The notes below the pieces were generated by a model. The model ran no database searches. It was not told the origin of the DNA and worked only from the letters and a program-made list of their open reading frames with translations. A program made the translations under genes and the position numbers. DNA of 64,000 nt from Cyclobacteriaceae bacterium (GTDB taxonomy: Bacteria > Bacteroidota > Bacteroidia > Cytophagales > Cyclobacteriaceae): NCBI GenBank assembly GCA_025808415.1, contig CP075525.1, positions 2,837,501 through 2,901,500 on the forward strand, given 5' to 3'. This document shows positions 19,769-28,401 of the stretch, piece by piece; position 1 is the first letter of the stretch; each line of letters starts with the position of its first letter.

Positions 19769-21339
19769 TTCATTTGGTTTGATCTTCGGTCTTCAATCCG
19801 GAAGTAGTCAAAATCAACAAATCCTCCCACTTCTTTGGCTGCATAGTTGAACAATCCAAAACGGTAGCCCATAAAATGCGGTAAGGTGTAGGACATTTTA
19901 AGTTGTTGGCCGATGTGCTTCCATGATTTCCCGTCAAGACTATAAAAGAACTCTGCTGTGTCGGCTTTATCGTTGAAATTGCATTCAGCTTTCAGGTAAA
20001 TTATATTCTGCGAAAGCGGAACGCGTTCCATCTCCACCGGTTTTTCCGATTCGGCACTGATCATCACGATAGATTTCAAACCGTTCTCGAACCTGACACC
20101 TACTTGGCCATATCTTTTTTGGAACAGTGTCAAGCCTGCAAAATCTCCGTCTTTCATTTTAGATACATCAACACGAGTATATGCTGTGCACTCAGGCCCG
20201 ATGGTGCGTTGGGTAAGCATATTTTTTACCATGTAAAATGAAGTATCAACTCGACCAGTTGTAAGTCGGAAGAAACCTTTTCTTTCACTCAGCGACCAAT
20301 TTTTTTTGTCAGGGTTGTGGTTCCACTGCCATACCAATGGCAACTCACGATCACCTTTTTTGCGCGTAAATTCATCCGAAGCAACTATGCCAAGAATTAT
20401 ACTCTTGTTCGCAGGCAGATCAAGCTCTTCAGGAACTTTTCCATCAATCCCGAGAACTGGCCAGCCATCCTCCCACTTCATAGGTACCAGGTAAGGTATG
20501 CGACCAACCGCTCCGTAGTCGCGAAACAAGTATGAATACCAGGTGCCGTCAGGTGTATCAATCAAACCACCTTGTGCTACACCGAGATCTTGCAAAGCCA
20601 AACGGCCCTCCCACGGACCTGTTATATTATCGGCCCGGTGAATAATAACCGTACGCATACCACCTCTCGGCCAAGTGATGTTAAATAGATAATATTTTCC
20701 ATTCACTTTAAACAACTGCGATCCTTCCGCGCCAAGCATAATATTGTCCCCGGCAGGAGCACTTGCATTTTCAATAAGTACCCGCTCTTCTGTTCCTGGC
20801 TTTACAGCTGATGCATCAGCCGTGAGCTCCACCATCTTAAGTTTTGAAACACCATAAATCAAATACACACGACCATCTTCAAAGAACAAGGTGTGATCAT
20901 GATAAGACGGACTAAAAGATGAAACTTTCCATGGACCCTTTTCAATGTCCTTTGTTGTGAAGATGTAAGTCTTGCCCGTAGTGCTGGAAAATGTACTTAC
21001 ATAATACGTGTTGTTGTGATACCGTATACAACTTGCCCATGAACCTCTTCCATACATGCTTTTGCCATTGTCGAGATTCACTGCATCAATACTACTTAGT
21101 GTATCATAAGCATAATTGATCAAGTTCCAGTTCACCAAGTCATTTGATTTCATAATGGGCACACCCGGATTCATGTGCATGGTGGTGCTACTCATGTAAT
21201 AGGAATCACCCACACGCACGATGGACATATCGGGAACATCGGAAAAGATGATGGGATTTTTAGCCTGCTGACCATTGGAATGGTTTGCTTTTAGAAGAAA
21301 AGCGACCCAGAGAAAACCTAAAATAACGCTTGATCTCAT
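19765..21339 (-). CDS. Glycoside hydrolase family 43 with C-terminal beta-sandwich (xylosidase/arabinofuranosidase)
   Basis: A 524-residue exported protein (signal to about residue 24, 'LLKANHSNGQQ'). The five-bladed GH43 propeller spans about 28-320: catalytic base Asp 37 in 'SDVPDMSIVRVGDSYYMS', pKa-modulating Asp 148 in 'SYHDHTLFF', acid Glu 205 in 'LGAEGSQLF'. A GH43_C2-type beta-sandwich follows ('KGFFRLTTG', 'LTLFQKRYGQVGVRFENG') to the end. This two-domain layout is usual for beta-xylosidases and alpha-L-arabinofuranosidases acting on (arabino)xylan. It is 17 nt downstream of the truncated CE1-like gene. Confidence 0.92.
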   Translation of the reverse strand: MRSSVILGFLWVAFLLKANHSNGQQAKNPIIFSDVPDMSIVRVGDSYYMSSTTMHMNPGVPIMKSNDLVNWNLINYAYDTLSSIDAVNLDNGKSMYGRGSWASCIRYHNNTYYVSTFSSTTGKTYIFTTKDIEKGPWKVSSFSPSYHDHTLFFEDGRVYLIYGVSKLKMVELTADASAVKPGTEERVLIENASAPAGDNIMLGAEGSQLFKVNGKYYLFNITWPRGGMRTVIIHRADNITGPWEGRLALQDLGVAQGGLIDTPDGTWYSYLFRDYGAVGRIPYLVPMKWEDGWPVLGIDGKVPEELDLPANKSIILGIVASDEFTRKKGDRELPLVWQWNHNPDKKNWSLSERKGFFRLTTGRVDTSFYMVKNMLTQRTIGPECTAYTRVDVSKMKDGDFAGLTLFQKRYGQVGVRFENGLKSIVMISAESEKPVEMERVPLSQNIIYLKAECNFNDKADTAEFFYSLDGKSWKHIGQQLKMSYTLPHFMGYRFGLFNYAAKEVGGFVDFDYFRIEDRRSNQMK

Positions 21340-21356
21340 CTTCGATTAAGTGTTAA

Positions 21357-21887
21357 TTATACAATTATAAAATAATACCTGAGAATTGCAACTGGATATT
21401 TTTTCTTACCATTCGCATCAAAGCCGGGTGGTGTATAAACAAGTAGCTGTCGGGTTGTGCCTAATGTCTTCGAATCATAATAGCAATACGAGACTTTGCC
21501 GTGGGGAACATTCTGCAAAGAATGGATGAGTGGTTTATCGCCCGGAACATCCACAATGCTGCGCTTGAAGCGCTCATTGGCAAAAATGTAGGAATTGTTC
21601 GGATCTGCCATCTGTACACTATCCACCCAGAAACTATAGGGATAAATATCAGGCGTTACAGGCGACACGGTTACACTCCACACACCTGAAGTATCTCTCT
21701 TCATCGCCACTGGCGATTTCAAAAACTCGCCACTCACGTACACGCGCTGCGCAGTGCGGTTGTAGTATTTGAATGTGATACTCTTGTCTGCATTCACCTC
21801 TGGTGAGCTGATGGCTGGTGGCCTCGGGGGTTGAGCTACAAGGGTTAAGGAAAGCAGGGTTAACGTAAGTATATGTATTGATTTCAT
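21357..21887 (-). pseudogene. Truncated CBM48-CE1 esterase; catalytic domain lost
   Basis: A 176-residue remnant closely similar to the first 175 residues of the intact esterase next door: signal peptide, CBM48-like sandwich ('SPVAMKRDTSGVWSVTVSPV', 'TPDIYPYSFWVDSVQMADP'), linker 'DVPGDKPLIHSLQNVPHGKV' and the first CE1 strand 'VYTPPGFDANGKKKYPV'. The similarity then stops abruptly and is replaced by ten unrelated residues before a TAA. The nucleophile Ser, Asp and His blocks are all missing, consistent with a deletion of some 230 codons after a tandem duplication. The remaining open frame could still yield an exported CBM48-only protein. Confidence 0.85.
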
Positions 21888-21927
21888 AGTTTAACAATTA
21901 ATGTCATTGGATTGAGTTATGATGGAA

Positions 21928-23109
21928 TTACTTAAAAAGCAGCTGAGCTGTTTCAGCCACATACGTTTTCACGTTCATCCACGTGTGCCCGCCAGGTGTT
22001 ATCAGGCTTTTGTGGTTCACGTTTTTCAATTTCAGATAATCCAAAAATTCAACAGTTGGTTTATAAAGAAAGTCTTCATCGCCCACGCTCACCCAAAGCA
22101 ATTTCAACTGTTTGTTGGTAACGTCTGAATTTTCACCAATGTGCTTAAATGTGTTCTCCATTTCAGGTGTTGACAGGTAAGCGCTGTAACAACAGATCCA
22201 CGAGAACTTATCCATGTTGCCGAAAGCAGTGCGTAACGTTTGCCCACCACCACGAGAAAAGCCCCCGATAGCACGGCTGTCTTTGTTTGGAATAGCGCGA
22301 TAGTTTTTTTCGATATATGGGATAATATTATTGACCAAATCTGTCTCAAAAAGTTTAGCACGCTTAATTGCATCTTCACTATCCCTGCCCATCTGGTCGG
22401 CTGGTTTAGGTTTGCCTTGTTGCTCAGCGATTCTGGCAAGTGGATTTCCATAAGGCATCACCACAATCATGGGTTTGGCTTTTCCTTCGGCAATGAGATT
22501 ATCCAGAATCAAATTGGTTCGACCAACTTTGAAAAATGTTTCTTCGGTATCGGTTGTGCCGCTGATTAAATAAAATACCGGGTACTTGGTTGACGATGCT
22601 TTATTGTATCCCGGTGGTGTGTAAACCACAACTGAACCTGTGCTGCCTTCCACAGAAGGATAATATTCATACGAAACAGTGCCATGCGGAACATTCCTCA
22701 TGGCATGAATCAATGGAGTTTCTCCCGGAACATCTACCAAACTTGCCTTGAAGCGCTCATTCGGAAAGTAGGCTACGTTAGCCGGATCCATCACCGTTAC
22801 GCCATCCACCTGAAAAGAATATGGATAAATATCAGGAGTAATTGGGCCAACGGTGGTGCTCCAGATTCCAAGGGAGTCACGCGTCATCTCTACCGGTGAT
22901 TTCAGAAACTGCCCGCTAAGCTTTACGACTTTCGCCAAAGGCGCCAGATACCTGAACGTAACGGTTTTATCTGTATTCACTTGCGGAGATATGACAAAAG
23001 GCCCTCGCGGCTGAGCCCATGAAACAACTGAAATGCAGAGCATCGTCCAGATAAACAAAACGCCTGCGATGGTCTTTCTATTCATATTCTGCTGATTTAT
23101 GATATTCAT
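21928..23109 (-). CDS. CBM48-CE1 esterase (feruloyl esterase type)
   Basis: A 393-residue exported esterase; the ATG at 23085 ('MNRKTIAGVLF') is an alternative start giving a tighter signal peptide. CBM48-like sandwich about 35-130, CE1 alpha/beta hydrolase about 140-393. Nucleophile S285 in 'GGFSRGGG', Asp 344/346 in 'VGDEDF', His 375 in 'TPGGHTW'. Two departures from its relatives: GFSRGG replaces GLSMGG, and the oxyanion-side 'LLHG' motif is replaced by 'LISGTTDTEE'. These may alter acyl-group choice or rate. It sits 11 nt after GH95 and just upstream of its truncated copy. Confidence 0.88.
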   Translation of the reverse strand: MNIINQQNMNRKTIAGVLFIWTMLCISVVSWAQPRGPFVISPQVNTDKTVTFRYLAPLAKVVKLSGQFLKSPVEMTRDSLGIWSTTVGPITPDIYPYSFQVDGVTVMDPANVAYFPNERFKASLVDVPGETPLIHAMRNVPHGTVSYEYYPSVEGSTGSVVVYTPPGYNKASSTKYPVFYLISGTTDTEETFFKVGRTNLILDNLIAEGKAKPMIVVMPYGNPLARIAEQQGKPKPADQMGRDSEDAIKRAKLFETDLVNNIIPYIEKNYRAIPNKDSRAIGGFSRGGGQTLRTAFGNMDKFSWICCYSAYLSTPEMENTFKHIGENSDVTNKQLKLLWVSVGDEDFLYKPTVEFLDYLKLKNVNHKSLITPGGHTWMNVKTYVAETAQLLFK

Positions 23110-23120
23110 TACTTATGGTG

Positions 23121-25577
23121 TTAGTTGGCTGTTAGCGTATATAGTTTTCCTTTTTGCGTTGGTAAATCATACAAAAACGTATTGCGTGGTTGTGGTGGCG
23201 TTAGGGCCGCCCGCGGTGATACAACAGGTGCAGCTATTTCGTCAGCTTGAAAAAATTCATTCGGATTTTTGCCAATAGCTTTCGCCAATACTCCACCATT
23301 CCACTTCATTTCATTGGAAACTCTCAGCCGAAGATTACCGCCTAACGTTGACTTGATAACAACCTTCACCACCTTTGCATCTTTCCATTGCAATTCCACC
23401 ACCTCAAAACCACCGCGGGCACGCAAACCGAAAATGCTGCCCGTTGGCCAGCCATCCGGAAGGGCCGGGATAAGGTCAATCGCATCATTGGCACTTTGCA
23501 TCAGCATTTCAGCAATACCGGAAGTGCATCCAAAGTTTCCATCAATCTGGAAAGGCGGGTGAGCATCAAACAAGTTGTTGTAGGTTCCACCTCCTTCAGG
23601 CATAGTGCCGGCAGGGGTGAGTTGATTTTGAATGAGTTTGAAAGCATGGTTACCATCCAGCAATTTTGCCCACCAGTTTACTTTCCAACCCATGCTCCAT
23701 CCGGTAGAAACATCTCCGCGATGAAGCAATGTTGTTTTTGCCGCGCTGCATAACTCCGGTGTTGTGTAAGGCGAAATCTGGTTGGAAGGATACAATCCAT
23801 ATAAGTGCGAAATATGTCTATGGTGATCATCAGGATCATCAATATCGTCCAGCCACTCCTGCAATTGCCCATGCTGGCCGATATGCATGGGTGCCAAGCG
23901 GCTACGCATTTGCTTCAGTGTATCAACAAAGGCTTCATCTTTCTTCAAAATTTCTGCGGCACGAATGGTTGAACTGAATACATCGAACACAAGCTGATTG
24001 GTCATGGTAGTGCCAACATCTAATGAAGAACCCTGGTGAGCCTTGGGTGCATTCTCGGGTGACATGTCAGGATTAACAACCAGCCAACCATAGGCTGGAT
24101 GCTCAATCAAAAAATCGACAAAGAAAGTTGCCGCACCCTTTATTGCTGGGTAAGCCGATGCGAGATATTCCTTGTCGCCATTGTACAGGTAATGTTCCCA
24201 CAAATGTTGACTCAACCATGCACCTCCACAAACCCATGCACCCCAGAAGGCCGCGTCAACCGCACCGGTGGCACGCCAAAGGTCAGTGTTGTGATGCGCC
24301 ATCCAGCCACGTGCACCGTACATCACCCGCGTGGTTTCCTTTCCGGTTTCAGACAGATCTTTAACCATCTGGAGAAACGGTTCATGCAATTCCGAAAGAT
24401 TTGTTTTCTCCGCTGGCCAGTAATTCATCTCTGCATTGATGTTGATGGTGTACTTACTGTCCCACGGGGGCTTCATTTTGTTATTCCAGATGCCTTGCAG
24501 GTTAGCAGGTTGTCCCCCGGGTTGTGAAGATGAGATCAATAAGTACCGGCCATATTGAAAGTAAAGTGTAACAAACTGTGGATCATTCGCTGAAGCAAAA
24601 TTCTTCAGGCGTTCATCAGTAGGTAGTTTAGCCGCATCTGTAACACCAAGATCAAGCTTTACGCGATTGAAATAATGCTGGTATGCTTTGATATGAGCCT
24701 TTGCAAGGTTGTCAAAAGATTTTAAGAAAGCAGTATTCATCTGCTCACTAGCACGACTATGCTCATCACCACTAATATCCTGATAGTTACTAAAGTTCGT
24801 AGCAATGGAAATGTAAATAGTTACTGAATTTGCCTCGTTAACTATAATTGCCGTATCATTGGCAGTTAGTGCTCCACCTTCAGGTTTGATGCGTGATAAT
24901 CCTTTAAACCGGACCTTGCCTTCCACACCTTCATGATCAGTTGTTGTACCGGATATGATTAATTCATTATCCGGTGATGTTTGTGTTGTCGCTCTTGGTT
25001 GTGGTGTGCTGAATGAAGCAGTGAACGAAATACTTTTTGGTTTACTTGCTGTTAAGCGTAGCACTACCACACGATCCGGTAATGAAGCAAATGCTTCACG
25101 CTTATACGTGATATCGCCTACGGTGTATTCCGTTTTTGCAACTGCCTGCTCAATGTCGAGTTCTCGATAATAATTCTTGTATTGTTCGTGATCAGGAAAT
25201 GAAAGGTGAAGGCTACCCACAGGCTGAAACATCTGCCCATGTGATTTTTTTGAGATGATTACTTTGTTGGCAAGTTGTTCAGCTTCCTTTTGGCGACCTT
25301 CAAAAATTAGTTTACGGATTTCAGGAAGAGCAGCCAGTGCCACAGGATTATCATTCCGGTTCGGACTCCCGCTCCACACGGTATGCTCATTCAACTGGAT
25401 TGTTTCTTTCTCAACGTTTCCATAAACCATAGCACCCAATCGGCCATTACCTATGGGTAACGCGTTTTCCCATACATCACCAGCAGGTTTATTGTACCAT
25501 AGCTTTAAAGGGCTTCTGCTTTCCGAACAGCCAAGCATAACCAGAAAAACCAAAGCAAATGGTAACACTAACTTCAT
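23121..25577 (-). CDS. Glycoside hydrolase family 95 (alpha-L-fucosidase/alpha-L-galactosidase)
   Basis: An 818-residue lipoprotein (leader 'FALVFLVMLGC'). N-terminal GH95 beta-sandwich from about 24 with the opening motif 'LWYNKPAGDVWENALPIGNGRLGAM', then an (alpha/alpha)6 barrel. Catalytic residues can be read by comparison with the inverting family archetype: N379 and N381 in 'TININAEMNYW', acid E508 in 'NPDMSPENAP', D679 in 'FQIDGNFG'. GH95 enzymes remove terminal alpha-1,2-L-fucose or the chemically similar alpha-L-galactose. Beside xylan-debranching enzymes, alpha-L-galactose from glucuronoarabinoxylan side chains is a good candidate. Sequence alone does not settle fucose against galactose. 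Confidence 0.93.
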   Translation of the reverse strand: MKLVLPFALVFLVMLGCSESRSPLKLWYNKPAGDVWENALPIGNGRLGAMVYGNVEKETIQLNEHTVWSGSPNRNDNPVALAALPEIRKLIFEGRQKEAEQLANKVIISKKSHGQMFQPVGSLHLSFPDHEQYKNYYRELDIEQAVAKTEYTVGDITYKREAFASLPDRVVVLRLTASKPKSISFTASFSTPQPRATTQTSPDNELIISGTTTDHEGVEGKVRFKGLSRIKPEGGALTANDTAIIVNEANSVTIYISIATNFSNYQDISGDEHSRASEQMNTAFLKSFDNLAKAHIKAYQHYFNRVKLDLGVTDAAKLPTDERLKNFASANDPQFVTLYFQYGRYLLISSSQPGGQPANLQGIWNNKMKPPWDSKYTININAEMNYWPAEKTNLSELHEPFLQMVKDLSETGKETTRVMYGARGWMAHHNTDLWRATGAVDAAFWGAWVCGGAWLSQHLWEHYLYNGDKEYLASAYPAIKGAATFFVDFLIEHPAYGWLVVNPDMSPENAPKAHQGSSLDVGTTMTNQLVFDVFSSTIRAAEILKKDEAFVDTLKQMRSRLAPMHIGQHGQLQEWLDDIDDPDDHHRHISHLYGLYPSNQISPYTTPELCSAAKTTLLHRGDVSTGWSMGWKVNWWAKLLDGNHAFKLIQNQLTPAGTMPEGGGTYNNLFDAHPPFQIDGNFGCTSGIAEMLMQSANDAIDLIPALPDGWPTGSIFGLRARGGFEVVELQWKDAKVVKVVIKSTLGGNLRLRVSNEMKWNGGVLAKAIGKNPNEFFQADEIAAPVVSPRAALTPPQPRNTFLYDLPTQKGKLYTLTAN

Positions 25578-25616
25578 TAAACTATAGTTATACTATATAT
25601 CTAATTCAAAACCGCT

Positions 25617-28385
25617 CTATTGCATTTTAATCTTTTCAACTTTCAGATCCATTTTATCTGAACTGTTCCCATACAACACCTCGTACTCTCCAGGAACTAT
25701 CCTCATCTTACCACTTGCCCGGTCAAAGAACTCAAAGGAAGAAGCAGGAAGTTCTAGTGAGGCTTCTACAGTTTTGCCGGCAGCAACCGTAACACGTTGA
25801 AATGCCCGTAATGTTTTTAGCGGACCATCAACATCGTTTACCTTACGCACATACACCTGTACGATTTCTGTTCCGTTCATTTTGCCTGTATTCGATACAG
25901 GTACAATCAATCGTGTAGACCCGTTCGTTGGAATCACATTCGATGTAAGCCTACCCTTACCAATGTTGAATTTTGTATAGCTTAATCCAAAACCGAACGG
26001 AAAGAGTGCATCGGACATGAAGCGATAGGTACGTCCCTTCATGGAATAGTCTTCAAAATCTGCCAATTGTGTAGTGTCTCTATAAAATGTTATAGGAAGT
26101 TTTCCTGATGGATTATAGTCACCAAACAAAACATCGGCTACAGCTTGTCCTCCCGATTCACCTCCGTACCATGCTTGAAGTATTGCATCAGAACTCTGCG
26201 TTTCAGGCACTAACCCGATAGCCGAACCGGAACAGTTTACAAAAATCACTTTCTTCCCTGCTTTCTTCAATTCATTCAGGCAATTGCGTTGCACAAGTGG
26301 CAGTTCTATATCGGTGCGATCGCCACCTTTAAATCCCGGAAAGGATACCGGCATCTCTTCTCCCTCCAGTTGGGTTGATAGCCCCCCCACAAACACAACC
26401 ACATCAATACCTTGCAGTTTATTAATGAGATCGGTGAAATCAACATCTACCTCTCTGCCAAAATTAAATTCAATGTTAGCCTGCCAGTTGTTTAACTGAG
26501 CATAGTGAACCTCTATCTTATATTTCTTTCCTTTCTCAACTTTGTAAGGATGGCGTGATGGCAGTGTTCGCCAATTGCTATACTCTACCAGCTTTTCACC
26601 ATTAACCAGCAAAGCGAAATACCCGGTGGCGCCAAACTTGAAAACGATCTCTTCATCCTGAGTTGCTTCAAACTCCGTTTCATATTTTCCCGAAAAACCA
26701 AGTAGCTTAACACCTGATGCAAATTCATGCTGGCCTGCGGTAGTTAATTTAATCGGATCAGTGATCTGTTGAGTGGCTACGATATCACCCGTTCGATCAC
26801 CATTATTCCAGTAAGTAGCCTTGATTCCTTTCTTACCCTCAAGCGATGATTTCGAAAAGTAGCTCTCTGTTACTTTATCCTCTACCAGGTCGCACGCCTT
26901 ATCATACACTATTTTATCGGGCGATAATTTTGAAACGATACCATCCAGAATGGTTATGGTACGCACCGGGCGTCCATTATAATTACCCCACAGCATAGGG
27001 GCATCATTTGCATTCGGTCCGATTACCGCAATTCGCTTATTGGATTTTTTTAAGGGCAGGATGTCATTCTTATTTTGAAGAAGTGTCATGGACTCCCGTG
27101 CCATATCCAGGGCGAATTTTCGGTGCTCGTCATTATTAATAATGGAAGCGGGAATTTTGGTCCAGGGTACCAGCTCGTCATCATCCATTTCACCCAAATC
27201 AAACCGACCGATTAAAACACGCATCAGGCGAATATCAATTTCCTCTTCGGTGATTAAACCTCTTTCAACAGCCGCAGGTAGCTCTTTATAATTATGGTTA
27301 TTCCATTGGCATTCAACATCGGTTCCTGCCAACACACCTTTAGCCGCAGCATGAACCGGTGTAGATGAAACATGATGACTGGAATAAAAATCCCCAATCG
27401 CTCCGCAATCAGACACAACAAGATGCTTAAATCCCCATTGGTCACGGAGAATGTTCTGCAACAATCGCGTGCTTCCACAACACGGCTCATCCTCTAACCG
27501 CTGATAAGCGCACATCACCTGGCGCACATCAGCTTCTTGCACCAGCGACTTAAAAGCAGGAAGATAGGTTTCCCACAAGTCCCTCGGATCAATATTGTTA
27601 AGATTGAGTTCATGACGGCTCCACTCCGGACCCGAGTGTACAGCATAGTGTTTCGCACAGGCCAGCAACTTTTTATACTTCGAATCTTCAGGGCCTTGCA
27701 AGCCCCGTACCACGGAAACACCCATGCGCGAAGTCAGGTATGGATCTTCACCATAGGTCTCCTGACCTCTGCCCCATCGCGGGTCTCTGAAAATGTTAAT
27801 ATTAGGTGTCCAAACCGAAAGGCTGAGAAAACGTCTGTTCTCTTCGCCTTTGCGCCTCGCTTCCTGGTAGCGCGCACGGACTTCATCGGATGTGGCGTTA
27901 AATATTTTGTAGACCAATTCATCGTTAAAAGAAGCAGCCATGCCTATCGGCTCCGGAAAAACAGTAACATCATTGTTGTTTGCAAGACCATGCAGGGCTT
28001 CACTCCACCAGTTGAATTTTTTAATTCCCAGGCGCGGAATGGCGTCTGATACATCACACATCAATGCTGCCTTTTCTTCCAACGTTAGTCGAGTGATCAA
28101 ATCTTTTGCTCGTTGCTCAGAAGTTAATGCTGGATCCTGAAAAGGAAACCTTTGAGCAATCACTGCACCTGAACCAAATACTAATGCGATGGCAAGTAAT
28201 GTGTTGTAAACAAACCTGGCTAGAAGCCATCTCAAAAAAAGAAAGTGCGTCATTGCGAGGAAGCCTGCCTGCCGGTCAGGCAGGGAACGACCGAAGCAAT
28301 CCCGCTTTTTACTTTGAAATGGGGACTGCTTCGCTGCCGCTCGCAAGGACGGTTGCATTTTTGAAATGGTTTCGAATATTTTCAT
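25617..28385 (-). CDS. GH3 with PA14 insert (beta-xylosidase/beta-glucosidase type), repeat-altered N-terminus
   Basis: About 922 residues from the ATG at 28385; the frame runs on to 28451, overlapping the GH127 gene, and another ATG lies at 28253. GH3 domains are complete: 'NINIFRDPRWGRGQETYGEDP', nucleophile Asp at about 326 in 'VVSDCGAIG', a PA14 domain at about 518-643 ('GIKATYWNNGDRTG', 'GYFALLVNGEKLVEYSNW'), then the second GH3 lobe and FnIII tail. PA14 in GH3 extends the active-site rim. The N-terminal region contains about 35 residues translated from the palindromic repeat at 28248-28351, placed before the signal peptide 'TLLAIALVFGSGAVIAQ'. Starting at 28253, whose ATG lies in the repeat end, would give a normal exported protein. 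The start is therefore uncertain. Confidence 0.88.
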   Translation of the reverse strand: MKIFETISKMQPSLRAAAKQSPFQSKKRDCFGRSLPDRQAGFLAMTHFLFLRWLLARFVYNTLLAIALVFGSGAVIAQRFPFQDPALTSEQRAKDLITRLTLEEKAALMCDVSDAIPRLGIKKFNWWSEALHGLANNNDVTVFPEPIGMAASFNDELVYKIFNATSDEVRARYQEARRKGEENRRFLSLSVWTPNINIFRDPRWGRGQETYGEDPYLTSRMGVSVVRGLQGPEDSKYKKLLACAKHYAVHSGPEWSRHELNLNNIDPRDLWETYLPAFKSLVQEADVRQVMCAYQRLEDEPCCGSTRLLQNILRDQWGFKHLVVSDCGAIGDFYSSHHVSSTPVHAAAKGVLAGTDVECQWNNHNYKELPAAVERGLITEEEIDIRLMRVLIGRFDLGEMDDDELVPWTKIPASIINNDEHRKFALDMARESMTLLQNKNDILPLKKSNKRIAVIGPNANDAPMLWGNYNGRPVRTITILDGIVSKLSPDKIVYDKACDLVEDKVTESYFSKSSLEGKKGIKATYWNNGDRTGDIVATQQITDPIKLTTAGQHEFASGVKLLGFSGKYETEFEATQDEEIVFKFGATGYFALLVNGEKLVEYSNWRTLPSRHPYKVEKGKKYKIEVHYAQLNNWQANIEFNFGREVDVDFTDLINKLQGIDVVVFVGGLSTQLEGEEMPVSFPGFKGGDRTDIELPLVQRNCLNELKKAGKKVIFVNCSGSAIGLVPETQSSDAILQAWYGGESGGQAVADVLFGDYNPSGKLPITFYRDTTQLADFEDYSMKGRTYRFMSDALFPFGFGLSYTKFNIGKGRLTSNVIPTNGSTRLIVPVSNTGKMNGTEIVQVYVRKVNDVDGPLKTLRAFQRVTVAAGKTVEASLELPASSFEFFDRASGKMRIVPGEYEVLYGNSSDKMDLKVEKIKMQ
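28248..28351. repeat. Palindromic interspersed repeat (CGTCATTGCGAG family)
   Basis: About 104 nt with imperfect terminal inverted repeats, CGTCATTGCGAG and its partner CTCGCAAGGACG. A second nested pair is GACCGAAGCAATCCC against GGGGACTGCTTCGCTG. An internal hairpin CCTGCCTG-CCGGT-CAGGCAGG lies near the left end. Such nested palindromes occur between genes throughout many Bacteroidota and resemble non-autonomous MITE-like or REP elements. Here the element covers the start region of the GH3 gene. A degenerate relative is at 55327-55398. Confidence 0.8.
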
Positions 28386-28401
28386 TTTGTCAACTATTGG
28401 T

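Noticed and set aside
23388..24527. Plus-strand open frames of 121 and 142 codons within GH95
   Set aside because: GH95 is complete on the other strand with all catalytic residues; these frames have no family features.
27537..28049. 170-codon plus-strand open frame inside GH3-PA14
   Set aside because: Overlaps the conserved GH3 catalytic barrel; no signal or motif.
28248..28351. Insertion sequence at 28 kb
   Set aside because: About 104 nt with nested inverted repeats but no transposase; listed as an interspersed palindromic repeat.
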